A stretch of 64,000 nt of DNA from Phoenix dactylifera. Lineage: Eukaryota > Streptophyta > Magnoliopsida > Arecales > Arecaceae. The DNA lies in assembly GCF_009389715.1 (NCBI RefSeq), contig NW_024067666.1, positions 661,001 to 725,000 on the forward strand, in the 5' to 3' direction. How positions within the stretch are numbered: the first letter of the stretch is position 1; each line of letters opens with the position of its first letter. The position numbers were made by a program, and so were the translations under genes. The notes under the pieces were generated by a model. It saw only the letters and a list, made by a program, of their open reading frames with translations. It was not told the DNA's origin and searched no databases. Positions 26,301 to 38,200 of this stretch are shown here, piece after piece.

Positions 26301-27430
26301 ATAATGACTGTAATCCCTGTATTAGTCCATAATGTAAAATATAATGGGTGGGCCCTTGCAGTGCCTCAAGTATGCCAAGAGCAATACAGTCTATCTAAAA
26401 GGAAAATGAAGACAAGTTGATTTGCTGACATAATTGTTGGTTTTGCTTTGTAGCCATTTCATGTGCACAAGGTTGAGCAAGGTCAGTTTTTAAACTATGT
26501 TGTGCATGATATTGATGGTTACTAGACATGCTTCAGGTGGATCCCTCCATGGGGGAAGCAGATGAAGAAGGGGTTGAAGATGAGTACCAGCTAGAAGATT
26601 TTGAAGTTGTTTCTGCAGATTATATGCTGAAGGTAGGAGTCTCCAATTTCAAGCATGCTTGGGATAACATGGGTGCAGATTGCGAGCGGGTTGATGAATA
26701 TGGGCTTGGTGTCCGTGAGAGCTTGGCTGAAGCTGTTAGTGCTGTCATCAACATTCTTGGCATGCAGGCTTGCGAGGTTGGTTGCTTTCTATAGAAACAT
26801 TGTTCAATTGCAAACAAACATTATCTCAGAAGAAAATTACATATTGTTTGTACTCATGAAATGATGCCATGATGCTTCATCAGATAGCGCAGATCTGAAC
26901 TTTCAGTTTCTAGTTCATTTATTCTTATCCTGTTTTAGTTTGTGAGCTCTATGCCTTGTATAAAATCAGAGTTGAATCAATTACTTGGCATCATTTCCTC
27001 AAAATCTTTGCTTTCAAATCTGCAACATGAATGAGCCTCGACTTTTAGAAACTCAGTGCTGCTTAAAAAATTCAAACAAACATGCACTCGAATTCTCATA
27101 TACTGATCCATGATATTTTCACATAAACAAGTTCATCCTAGGATTTTTTAAGCCTGTACCTTTGTATTTGTTCTCAATACTTAGTTATTTTTTACGGCAA
27201 TAATCATTAATGAACTGATCATGTCTTTTTTGCAGGGAACTGATGTAGTTCCAAGCAATGCACGGTCCCATACTTCCCTTTTATCTGGTGTATTCATCGG
27301 CAATGTGAAAGTGCTAGCTAGAATATCATTTGGGATTGACGGTCCTAAGCAAGTTGCAATGAAACTTGCTGTTAGATCCGAAGATCAGGCAGTCAGTGAT
27401 GCAATCCATGAAATTGTCGCGAGTGGCTAA
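14370..27430 (+). CDS. Coatomer subunit gamma (gamma-COP), 18 exons, complete
   Basis: Encodes the gamma subunit of the COPI coat, which drives retrograde Golgi-to-ER and intra-Golgi vesicle traffic as part of the cytosolic heptameric coatomer. Exons: 14370-14415, 14830-14927, 15039-15089, 15199-15312, 15402-15602, 15684-15785, 17948-18055, 18126-18359, 19124-19374, 19466-19637, 21862-22017, 22156-22206, 22713-22853, 22923-23120, 23252-23383, 23471-23644, 26537-26776, 27236-27430. They sum to 2664 nt, 887 aa, the usual plant length. Residues about 20-550 form the helical adaptin-like trunk ([33 protein letters not shown]). About 585-610 is a Lys/Gly/Pro hinge ([12 protein letters not shown]). 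About 625-887 is the appendage ([17 protein letters not shown] to the C-terminal IHEIVASG). All splice sites are GT/AG. The start is the first ATG after the pyrimidine-rich leader and opens the conserved [11 protein letters not shown]. Intact and presumably functional. Confidence 0.97.
15786..17947 (+). other. Gamma-COP intron 6 (2.16 kb)
   Basis: Non-coding, AT-rich. A phrase gataagcatatatgttta plus its continuation occurs at 16293-16325 and again at 16401-16432, a short local duplication. No complete transposon recognised. Confidence 0.6.
20600..21496. mobile_element. Tourist/PIF-Harbinger-like MITE, copy 2, 897 bp, in gamma-COP intron 10
   Basis: Starts GGTCCCGTTTGGAGAAGCT and ends AGCTCCCCCAAACAGGGCC. 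It is flanked by TAA at 20597-20599 and 21497-21499. It has the same left-arm and right-arm sequence as copy 1 at 7880-9453 but lacks that copy's GC-rich centre. It sits in the 2.2-kb intron 19638-21861 between exons 10 and 11, and splice sites and frame on both sides are intact. Its left TIR differs from the right at several positions, so this insertion is not recent. No transposase. Confidence 0.85.
23645..26536 (+). other. Gamma-COP intron 16 (2.9 kb)
   Basis: Largest intron of the gene. Contains a (CA)n microsatellite at 24896-24917 and a phrase tgcattttgattgctta repeated at 24588-24604 and 24829-24845. The word gagcttgtttggattgga at 24186-24203 resembles one end of a MITE, but no matching inverted end was found. 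Confidence 0.55.
24896..24917. repeat. (CA)n microsatellite
   Basis: About eleven CA units in gamma-COP intron 16. Confidence 0.9.
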
Positions 27431-30400
27431 TGCCGGCATCACCAAAATATCCTTTTTCCACACAAGGTGGACGTTTTGGAGTATCAGTTTCTCTGAGCGT
27501 TAGGATTCGATGCAACATTAGCTTGACGGTCAACGTTAGGAAGGAGTCTTGTAATAGGGTTTTTGAGTTATTATTTGAAGATGAAGACATACAATTTTTT
27601 TTTAACTCCAGTATTTCTATTTGTTGTTCGGTGATCAAATAATATGGGATTAAGTTGTTAAACCTTGGTTAAACTGATGTTACATTTCAATATATGCAGA
27701 TATAGAACACGTTATGACAAAGGCTTCTATGGAGAAAGGGTGCCTTTTCTGGTTGCTAGTTATTGGTGTAGATTTTAAAAGTGCATCTAGAACTTAATAA
27801 AGCAGATATTGAGATCGGTTATATTACCTGTTGTCCCGGAACATGTGAATTTAATTCTGAAGAATTCTACTGGTGCTCAGAGAGAAAAAAAAATCTGGTG
27901 AAATCTTTTGCCCCTCGCCCCCAAGATAAAAGCAAGAGATTGGTATACTGTAGTATGGTAGTAGTAGCAACTCCAGGAGGTTGGCAGAGATGTTCTGCTC
28001 CTAGAAATTGGAAGCTTCAATGATGTTTGCGAATATAGCTCGACCTGAAGTGAGTACGCGGTAGGCCGGGCCTGAAGACCAGACCTGAAATGCTGTGGAC
28101 TTGGCAGCTCGTTGATTCAGGTCATCAGGTGGCATTGGCAATCTGATTCACTTGAATAAAATGCCACATTTCTAAATATTTTTCGTCATGTCCCTATCCA
28201 TCTGGCAAGGCACATTTTGCCATTGGGCAACAGCAATAACAATGTCCTTATTAAATTTCCACTCTTACAGGATTTCGTCTGGTCTCCAAAACTAAACCTG
28301 TCAGTTTTTCTTTTTTCTTTCTCATGTCTCTAAACCGACATTTCATTTTACTCATCCTATGTGCTTGCAGCCACGGTGCATTTTAGATCCGGGACAGAGC
28401 CAAAAAATTTGTCCAAGTTCTGTCTATATGGATAACTAGTAGAAACGTCATCCTCGCTCCTTAACCTCTTTAAGTGTTGCAATAATAAGAGCCTAATTAA
28501 CCTAATATTATAGCCTCTGTACCTGTCTTGTGAATGGTTTTAAAAAGGGGTTCCCTATAGGCTATTTATCCATAACGAAACTTCTAAATGTTCAAAACAT
28601 TGAAGTCATATGGAATCTCCTGAACAGGTTGCTAAACACTTGAATTTGGCTCGAGAGTTGTGCTGCCGCAATAACATTGTAGTCCTAATTAGGGCAGGCC
28701 TCCATCTACCACCCATACTCGGACGCCAGTCCCTTCTGTTCAACTAAAAGGAACACAAATGGATGCAATTTGAGTTACCCTACAGATACGATAAACAGCC
28801 CTAATTGTCATGAGATCATTTTTCCATTTATGATATCATTCTTCTATCTATTGGCTCTCAATCATGATGAGACTAGATGAAATTGGCTGCTTTGCATGAT
28901 GAAACTAGGTGAAGTAGGTTGTTTTGTTCTTTGGTTACAGGATAATTGGGTAGGTGATATGGCACAATTTGTGAGGACTCATGGCCATACAGATGCCTAT
29001 ATGATCGTGGTGCACTTGAAACTTCATATTATGATATCAGTTTCACAGCAAAGCTTATGATGACCACCAAATATAACTCTGTCCAAGCAGTTGGCCAAAT
29101 ATTGATCAGCGGCTTCTTCCGTCTGAAACCTAGAGCAAATTATAACGCCTTTCAAGTTCAGAACATTGAATCAATGCTGAAGGAATCATGGTGATGGTTG
29201 TTAGTTATGTCTTGGGCCTAAATACAAATTGGGATATCCAGGATATATACCACTCAACAAAATCTACATGTTTTAAAACTAAAACAAAAGACAAGTAGAC
29301 CACGTAGTTATCGACAGGAGATCTACACAGTCATTTCTTTATGTTGTTGCTAGGAACCAGTTCGGCCTAGGCACCAAGTTGATGGAGATTTTGGCTCGTC
29401 TGTTAGCCGAATAGGAGAGATCAAATAGGATTGTTGCCCATCTCTGCAGCGATAGTCTGGCGGTCGCTGCCCTCGATCAGCGATGATCCCAAAGCTGAGC
29501 ACCCATGAGTTGGTGTTGGATGGTGGAGGAATGAGTTTAGGACGCTGGCTAAAACGGCAAAAACAAAGAAGTTCACGCACCAGAGCATGTCCGATAGACG
29601 CTCTGATACCTAAATCAAATACGGCTCGGAAATAGGATGAGAGACAAGCAAAGAGGCAGCGTAAGCTTACTTGGAGAGCCTCCAAGAACGTAATATACAG
29701 GTGAGGACCAGAGCCCGCCGTGGAGTAATCCAAGGTTATATGCTGGCTAGTAAAGTAACAAACTGCAAAACCCATTTGCGAATCACGCTCGCCCTTCTTG
29801 GCCACGGGGATTTACTTGGGTGCCTCATTTATTAAGAAACAGTTGGCAATCCCACAATCTTCCACAATAATATGCGACTTGCATTGATGAACTCTCTAAA
29901 AGACTCTCTTTAATTGCTCCCCAAGCACTTGCTAATCAGTCTAAAAGTTGTTCTCGGAGATGGATAGCAAGCCAACTTTTTAGTGTTAATTCATATAATT
30001 AAGTTTTTGAATACTGGTAGGCGGTTTGCCTAGGCTCGACGCATCCAAAAATCATAGCTTCCATCTAAAATCGTCATCTCATATTGAATCGCCATCCATG
30101 AGAAAATCCTTACCGCTCATGACATAATAGAGAGCGTGGCCAGCACAGCTTTATATTCACTACAATTCTCGCCTAGAAACTACACCATACCTTGTCTCTT
30201 GCCCTCCCTCCACCATTGGCGAGGCAACACTTCCTAATGTCTATGTTGCCGCTGGGAATCGCTATAACTGAGACGCCAAACTGGTGAGATTGCCAGAGGG
30301 CTCGGTGATCAGCTGTTCTAGTTGTGTAGATTAGTAACATGCCCGAGGCAGTGATGATAGGCTAGAGTCATGCTCGGATCTTTGCCCCAATGTCAAGTTC

Positions 30401-32223
30401 AACCTGAAACAGTAAAGACGAAAAAGTTCTCTTGCCAAAAAGTATCAATGGAGGATCCTTCAATACCGAAGCCAATGAGATTCTCAATGAATATTGAAGA
30501 TTGAAAGTGGCGGAGCGACAGCACGATGGTGTGTGAGAGCTTGAGAGCACCTACCTGGAAGGGGCCAGCAATCGTCGCTAGAGAGTTCGAGCATATGGAT
30601 CGGCATTCTTTAGCAGGCTGTTATACGTTCCAACTATTACAAGTGCTATTGTTTTACACGCGCTTTATGCCTCGCACATCTTGCAGACGCGGTTTGGGAA
30701 ACATGGTTTGGGAGACCATCTGTGATTGTGACCGATCCTCCACATTGGCTGTGGCTGGTTGCGAAGCGGATCAGGGCCCAAACACCCAAAACAACTGCCA
30801 AGGGAGCTATTACGTCTTTGGACCCATGGAAGTCAGCAGTGCCATGACCACAGCTAAGAGCTGAATGAGATTCTGCAGCTCTTTCGTGCATCTGGCATCT
30901 ACGGAAGGAGCGTAATAAGAGGGTCTTCAGCAACAAGAGTTGAAGAATAATTGAATTCTCCACTTTGATCACTCGAGTCCGTCTTTGACCGGACCAGCCA
31001 ACCCAACAAGAAGCAGGGTAGCAGACAGGCCTCGGTTCGACACCTGCTTCAGCTCTAGCTCTCGCCCCACCCATCATTTTGTGAAAAATTCAATTTTTAG
31101 TTCTCCTTTTCATGGTCTCATTGAGACAGGTTTGGCGTTTAGCCCTCCCTCCTCAAAAAATAGTACTCGATATAAAGGATAGGAAGGAGAATACTTCATA
31201 TAAAGGTAATAGATCTCCTTATCATCCAAAACTTCAATTCTTTTTTATATGCATATCTTGCCTTCTAGATGATGAATAATGGTTTGGAACTTTGGATCAT
31301 TTGTCTAGATGCCCATGATTGAGATTTTAAGGGACAATTAAATTGACCATGCCCCATGAACATTCCCAAAAATGTTGATCACAGTAGTATAAGAAATTAA
31401 AGTGACATCATTTGGGGCATCTCTATCCACAAGAATGAATGAATAGGTCAACCAATCAATCTATAGGTCAAGTCACAAGCACCGGGTCACCCAGTATTTG
31501 ACAAAGGCGAAAAAGAAAACCCGATGTTCCCCAATTGTTTACTTCCATTTCCTGCAGATCTCTAATGACCACCCCCAACATTTTTTGCAAATGGAGTCGG
31601 AAGTTACACCCATTTCAGAATTTGTTGCTTCAGCATCATCTTCACCAAAGCATAATTAGTGGAAAGCCATCCTTTCCACCATCAATTTGAGGACAACAGT
31701 TTCCATCCAGATCTGACTGATAAGCCATATGAAAAAAATATATAACATTTAATTACCTGGAATCGGTTAGCTTATCATTTGCCCACCAAAGTTCAAATTA
31801 TCTCCTAGTTCAAATAACAAACGAAGAATTAGGTCAAGATTTCAAATCAAGGAGGTGAACCTACCAATCAGAGTACAGGCTGGATAAATAACATTCTCTA
31901 GAGTAAACATACCAACAAAAGACATCACATTTTGTTGACAGCATGAAGGAGTTACAGGGATCTAATAATACAAAAATTCTAGATGTCGCATGGCATAGTT
32001 CTCTGAGTTCTTCTGCGACCTTTTTTCACCACATGGCAGGTGTCCCGTCTAAAGAATTGATATTTCAAGATGCTCGAGCTTCGTGGAATCAGGACTTTCA
32101 GCTTAAGAGGGTGAGATACAACAGAACATGTAAGACGACAGCCAGATGTTATTTGCAAAACATTGTCCAAGTTGGGCACCAAACTGAGATAATCCATAAC
32201 AAACACCATCAATGCAAAGAAAT
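27431..32223. other. Tail-to-tail spacer between gamma-COP and G-beta (4.8 kb), with possible LTR-element debris
   Basis: No host gene recognised. On the minus strand at 29600-29610 the sequence GGTATCAGAGC matches most of the initiator-methionine tRNA primer-binding site used by many plant LTR retrotransposons. The open frame below it (29350-29805, minus) and a further open frame at 30646-31077 (minus) could be leader or LTR remnants. No gag, protease or reverse transcriptase motifs are seen, and no LTR pair. The 3' UTR of gamma-COP presumably occupies the first few hundred bases. Confidence 0.4.
27796..27801 (+). terminator. Candidate polyadenylation signal of gamma-COP
   Basis: AATAAA, 366 bases after the stop codon at 27428-27430. 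The distance is plausible for a plant 3' UTR; cleavage site not determined. Confidence 0.35.
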
Positions 32224-35200
32224 TCAAATCACCCTCCTGTGCCCTCCAAAGGCCCAAATCTGCCAAAATAATAAAGGCTGAGTTCTGTAGAATTTGAACC
32301 ATCATCTTTGTAGAACTGGAAAAGATTCAATCTCACAAGAGAAACGAATAATGTTAAATGTTTGGAATTTATTTTGAATGACTTAAAGCTTGAAACTGTT
32401 ATAAGGTATCAAACAGAGGTTTGAATCAATCAGCTGGAATATTGAGTCTGATAATCAAGTTCTCAAGATGTTGATCTTGTCATAGAATATGGAAGATGTA
32501 GATAGAAAGAAGCAACGACATGGAGAAGAAAAGTATTGGTATACCGGCACTGCTATCAGGCCCATCACCCATTACCATGCCTTTAGAGGAAAGAATTTTG
32601 AGATCAAGAAAGCAATGAAGGGGATAGGATAAATGGGTAGAACAAGATAATAATCACCTAGCAGATTTGGAAACTGAGACATGCCCATGTAATCAAGCCA
32701 ACCTCTAGGCACCAATACCAAACTCATTCAGATTTCAAGCTAGCTAGACTGGTTGAAATGCACTTGCTAGCTAAAAGGCTGAAATTGATAATGAATATTC
32801 ACCCAAGGGTTGATAGCAAGAGAGAGAGAGAGAGGGAGAAAGGAAAAGAATTCACTCCTCAGTTGTAAACAGGAAAACAGAGGCATCCAGCTGGAGTGAC
32901 CAGAGAGACCCTAGGCACCTGAGCCACATTTTGTAGTTCTAGTTTGAAAGTAGGTAAGATTCTTCTAAACAGCCAGAAACAAACTTCCAAATGAAAAGGC
33001 AAAACAAATTTTATTTTCAAGACATTCACCAAAGATATGATACAACTCATCGTGGAAGTAATAGAAGCTGCATTTCCAGTCATGCCGCACCCTGAACATA
33101 ACTCTAAAGGCTTCTGTTGATATGATTCTGTGGTGTAAACTGATTCCATTTAATACTTACTTCTAAAATATCCTCTAATGGTTCTAATTGTAAAATCTAG
33201 TTATTGATCAATGAACTTAACAAAGAAGTTACCTTTAGGTTTTTGTCCCAGCTTCCCGTGCATAAGGCACTCCCATCAGCTGACAAACCTAGGCAGCTTA
33301 TGCGACCCTCATGAGAGTTTTGTAGACTTCCCAAATTCAGGACTACCTGAGAAAAGAGAAAAACATATATGAGTCAAACAAAAATCCTTTTTTCGTAAAA
33401 ATTAGCAAAATGGTAAGACAAAACACACACTGAGAAGAATGGTGTGGAATGAATAAGCCATGGTTTCGCTAACTTTAGAGACTGGACTCCAAGGTTGAAC
33501 TTCTGTTTAAAACTCCAAAATCAAAATACCCAGTTTCACCTAAAACCAATTCAAACCAGGGTCATTTTGGAGTTTGCCTAAACTAATTTTTAGGGCCAAA
33601 GTCACTGTTTATATGGGTTCCTTATGCTGATTCTTTTTTCCTCCATTTCTTAATTTCTTTAATTGTCAGGAAGCATTTTTTTAAACTAAACTTCTATGTT
33701 GCAAGTTCTGAAAATATCTTAAAAGTTACATTTTACAAAGATTTAAAATGAATAGTTTGTAATCAAACAGTAACATATATTACAATTTAAGTATGATTAT
33801 ATCTTTCTTTTTTTATCAAAACAATGGGAATTACTGAAACAAAATATATTCAATCTTCCTAAACAATAAAATGTACTTTAAGTTGATGTCCAAACTTTTT
33901 TCTTGCCTTCTTTAGTGTTTTTGATTTTCACTAATACCAATTCTTTAGTTAAAATTTTCAATTTGAACTATCCTAGCCAGAGCCTAAACAACTAAAATTA
34001 AAACTTAATCTTGCCAAAACAAAAATTAAAACCAAAGTTTAACATTGGCATAGACAACAACCTAATGTGATGCAGAAGGAAATTAATTTGTTAAGCAAAA
34101 CTATTTTCCGTTGCTGGACTAACATTAAAATAGATTTGGGAGTAAAATTTTCTTTTATATGAAATTACTAAGCAATGTTACTGAAGTTCCAACTGAGGTA
34201 CTTTGTGCAAGTTTCTTTGCATTTCACTTCCTTAGGCTATACAGACTACATCTCCATATATACCATGCTGTTTACCATGAGATGCAAAAAATTAAAGCCA
34301 CAGCCTGAAACTGCTATTCACCATTACAATGGCTACGAAAGACCACAATGAAACTGAAAATACAAGAACTTTCAAAGCTAAATATTAAGCTTATACTATA
34401 GTAATTTATAAAAACTTAATATCAAATAACATTAATTACAAATCAGAACAGCAGTAACAATATTACAAACAAGATTCGCCGTCTTCTTACCGGGCCTCAT
34501 ATTGGTGCCACAATAGCATAGTATTGGTACGGTACGGTACGAAATTTTTTTAGCATACCGAATATCGGTACACCATCCATACCGAGTACCGGTATCGAAC
34601 CGGTACAGTATCGTACATTTTCAACCGTCCGGTTCAGGCTAGTATGGCATACCTTAATTACCAATGTGAGATAATATCTAGTGCCGACTATAGGCCTCTA
34701 TGACTGCTACTTCAATATTGCTATATGGATTACAGTGCATATATAGTGTTCATTATTATATACCAGCATATATGTTTATAATGATGGAGTCCCAGGGTGG
34801 GGTGGGGGGTCAAACATTATAATGCCTGGTTTAATAACATTATTATATCTGCGATTCAAACCAGCCAATGAATAATTTAGAAATGGCACCTGTTACGGGG
34901 GGTTCCCCGAATTTAGTCCCACATCGGCTAATCAGCGGGAAGGTCTGTGCCATATAATGGGGGGCTCAATCACCCTTCCCTTAGGAGGCGCCTTTTGTGG
35001 GGCAAAACCGTGAGGCGCCGTGAGGAGGGCTCCGGGTACGCTCGACCCCCAAATCAGACCCAAAGCGGACAATACCTTCTGAGGGACACTCTCTCTTCCC
35101 CTGCTCGGCTGGTGTGTGGGCTCTGCTGGTGACGGGGTGCAAATCCCGCATCAGATGGCGCTAGAGGAAGGGCCTCGGCCCTCCACCTATCCAGCAAGGA

Positions 35201-38200
35201 GCCGACCCGGGCACAGGACCTCCCCGCTGGGGGGGCTGTGTTACGGGGGGTTCCCCGAATTTAGTCCCACATCGGCTAATCAGCGGGAAGGTCTGTGCCA
35301 TATAATGGGGGGCTCAATCACCCTTCCCTTAGGAGGCGCCTTTTGTGGGGCAAAACCGTGAGGCGCCGTGAGGAGGGCTCCGGGTACGCTCGACCCCCAA
35401 ATCGGACCCAAAGCGGACAATACCTTCTGAGGGACACTCTCTCTTCCCCTGCTCGGCTGGTGTGTGGGCTCTGCTGGTGACGGGGTGCAAATCCCGCATC
35501 AGCACCCATTATTGCCAGAAGTCTTACATGACTTATAGTATAGGCAAATAAGAAGAGATACATAAAACTTATAATTTGAACATCAGATCTACTAAAAATC
35601 ATAAGGAAGAAGCATTTCGCATGTGGGAAACGAGAAAAAGGTGACATATTTGCCAACATCCCTAGAAACACCTGCATCAGAAGACTTATCTCAAAGCATT
35701 ATATCAACTTCACCTGATTACAAGCATAGACAAGCAACGATGTAACTCCAAATCTCTGAAGACCAAGGGCCTTCTATTAGAAAATATAGTGACTACAATT
35801 CCCCCCTCTCAAACATCCCATCAAGTAAGCCATATTGGTAAATAAATTGTTGTCGTTGATTATTAAATTCACCCATAGGTCACTATGCCTTCCTAAGCCT
35901 CATGAACATGGGAGCAAGCCCATTAATTCTAATGACTAAATGAATCTCCATCAATGACGAAAGACATAATGTTCTTCTCTTTCTTCAAAATACTATGCTT
36001 TTTGTGGACAATTGTCTGCTAGATGTACCAATTACATTTTCAGCGTTAAGCACCTTTTCTTCCTACCTCACTTCTAAGATTGCAATCCTTGTCCCCACAA
36101 TAATTTCAGCTGATGAAGCTTTAGATCTTCAATGACCATAACCCTTAGATTTACAATTGGATCTTCTTGGCAATAGACTTCTCAGATAATTAAACAATAT
36201 CATCTTTGGATGCAAAAGCATAATGATCTAAGCATTCGAGATGGCAACTATATCTCAGAAATAAATGTAGCATTGAAATTCACAAATAAGATGATCCGAA
36301 TCACTGTTATTTTACCTGGAAAACTAAAAATATGGAATCCTAATGTCTCTTTGACATGAGGACTAAGGGCACATTTGGTCCTGGGGCGAGAAATGTAGGT
36401 GCACTAGAGAACACAAGCAGCATGTGTACACTATCACTATTTTCCACAGCGAGATAGATTTGACTGATCTTTTAAGCTAGAATGTTCTCTCTGATATCAT
36501 CATGAAGCCAAAGGCATTTACGTCTAAAGATTACATGCGGCATCAATATAGAAATACCATAAGAAGGAGATTGAAGCCTGAGAAAATTACATGGCACGCT
36601 AGCCCATCTGAACCATTTCATTAGGGTCCCTTAGCATGTCTCACTCGTATACTGAAACAATACATATGAGTACCAGATACAATTTCAACATATATTATCC
36701 CTATTCCATTTTGGATTAAAGCAATAAGGAAATAATATTTAATTGCGGATTAATTAACTTCATCAAGATTATTTCCTAAAACAAATCATTTACAGTTTGC
36801 AATATAATTTTTCATTGAAGATTGTCTTCACTATTTAGAGTTACACAAGAATTTGTTTTTTTTCGAATCAAAAAGAAATGCATACCTCAGCTACCAGTGT
36901 ATCCCATGCATAACAATCACCATTGGAGTATCCAGCAAAGAGGAGTCTACCCGATATTGAGAAGGCAATGGATGTTGCAATGGGAACATCATTATCATTA
37001 TTGCCATGCTGTTGACTATAAATTTGAAGTTGATGTCCTGTCCTCATATCAAATAACCGGCATGTGCCATCATTAGAGCCAGTCCCAAATCTTTGTCCAT
37101 CAGGAAAGAACTTGACAGCATTAACATCCCCCTCATGACCGTGATATGTTCGAACTGCTCGACTAGCAATACGAGTATCCCACAGTCGAGCAGTAGCATC
37201 ACATGAACCAGAGACAAACATATTTGAATTTGAAGAGTTGATTGAGACACTGGATAAAGAAAACACAAGTTGTTTTCAGTAACATAAAAATCTTGAAGGA
37301 CAGAATCAAAACCAAGTTCCATTTTTAATAACTTTAGCATCAAATGAAATGAATATGGAAAGATCATATGTAAGTTTGTGCTTGTGGGAGCATCGTGCCA
37401 GCAAAAGCATAATAGCTCATGCATTCATGACTGTATCAATATGACATTAAAAAGAACAGTACTGAATTTTGGGAATATTCTAAGAATATGCCCGCCTCTC
37501 TATACTAATAACTAATCACTCCATTAGATCATGCTAAGAACTAACCATGGATTGCCCCCTCATGCGCGCCTCAAGTCAAATGATAGGAGTAAGGTTACCA
37601 AGATCAGGAATCATGCCATATCTCCATCATGCTTAATGTGAAAGAAGAGCTATAAATACCTGAGTTTTTCTATCTTATTCAATCTTTCATAAACAGTAAA
37701 CTAAAAGCATCAATTTATGTTTCACCTGTTTGTCCAAATCCCATTTTTAATCCCTCACCCACTAAAAGACAGAAGGCAGAATTATATTCCGTTAATTTTT
37801 CCATCAACGTCTCATACCGAGCGCAATAACAATAAACAAGACAATAGCCACAGCACTTAGGTCCATGAGTTGGAAGCCTTCTCAGCGCATGGATTGGAAG
37901 AGATTCCATATTTGAATTCAGATGGTGTCGTTCCCACTATTGTTCTCAAAAACAAAAAAGCAAAAAAAAAAAGTGGCATAATTGTTGTGGGAACAGATCT
38001 AGATGAAACTAGAGAAGAACAAAGAGATTCAAGATGATAGAGAGAAAAGAAAAACACATAGACTTCATAAAAAAATCCCAAACAGTTTTTTTTTCTTCCA
38101 ACTTTGTCGAACTGAATCATGAAGTGGGGTGGATCAAGGAATTCAAGGCACACTTAACAAATGTAAAGAATATTTTACATCTTTTGCAATGGTGGAAATC

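Larger units (their letters stand above)
34891..35501 (+). mobile_element. TRIM (terminal-repeat retrotransposon in miniature), 611 bp, very young
   Basis: Two direct 263-bp LTRs, 34891-35153 and 35239-35501, each TGTTACGGGG...CGCATCA, enclose an 85-bp internal segment. By eye they differ at a single base: A at 35056, G at 35404. The element is flanked by 5-bp duplications GCACC at 34886-34890 and 35502-35506. Just after the first LTR, tggcgctagagg is the likely primer-binding site (tRNA not assigned). Just before the second LTR, gctgggggggctg is the likely polypurine tract. No protein is encoded, so mobilisation needs proteins from another retrotransposon. The LTR contains tagtcccacatcgg, a word I associate with other small plant retroelements. 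Plus orientation is inferred from the primer site and polypurine tract, so it lies antisense to the host G-beta gene. Confidence 0.93.
33347..36885 (-). other. G-beta intron 4 (3.5 kb), holds a TRIM and a GGTAC-rich segment
   Basis: Apart from the TRIM at 34891-35501 and the segment at about 34520-34665, this intron is AT-rich unique-looking sequence with no coding similarity. The phrase taagggcacatttggtcc at 36366-36383 resembles one end of a MITE, but no partner end was found. Confidence 0.6.

Noticed and set aside
29350..29805. 151-codon minus-strand open frame
   Set aside because: No domain recognised; it overlaps possible retroelement leader sequence and is not supported as a gene.
30646..31077. 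143-codon minus-strand open frame
   Set aside because: No domain, no neighbouring exon structure, and composition like the surrounding non-coding DNA.
34947..35677. Open frames of 61-119 codons over the TRIM
   Set aside because: The same 61-codon frame occurs in both LTRs because they are direct repeats; TRIMs are non-coding, and no protein family was recognised.
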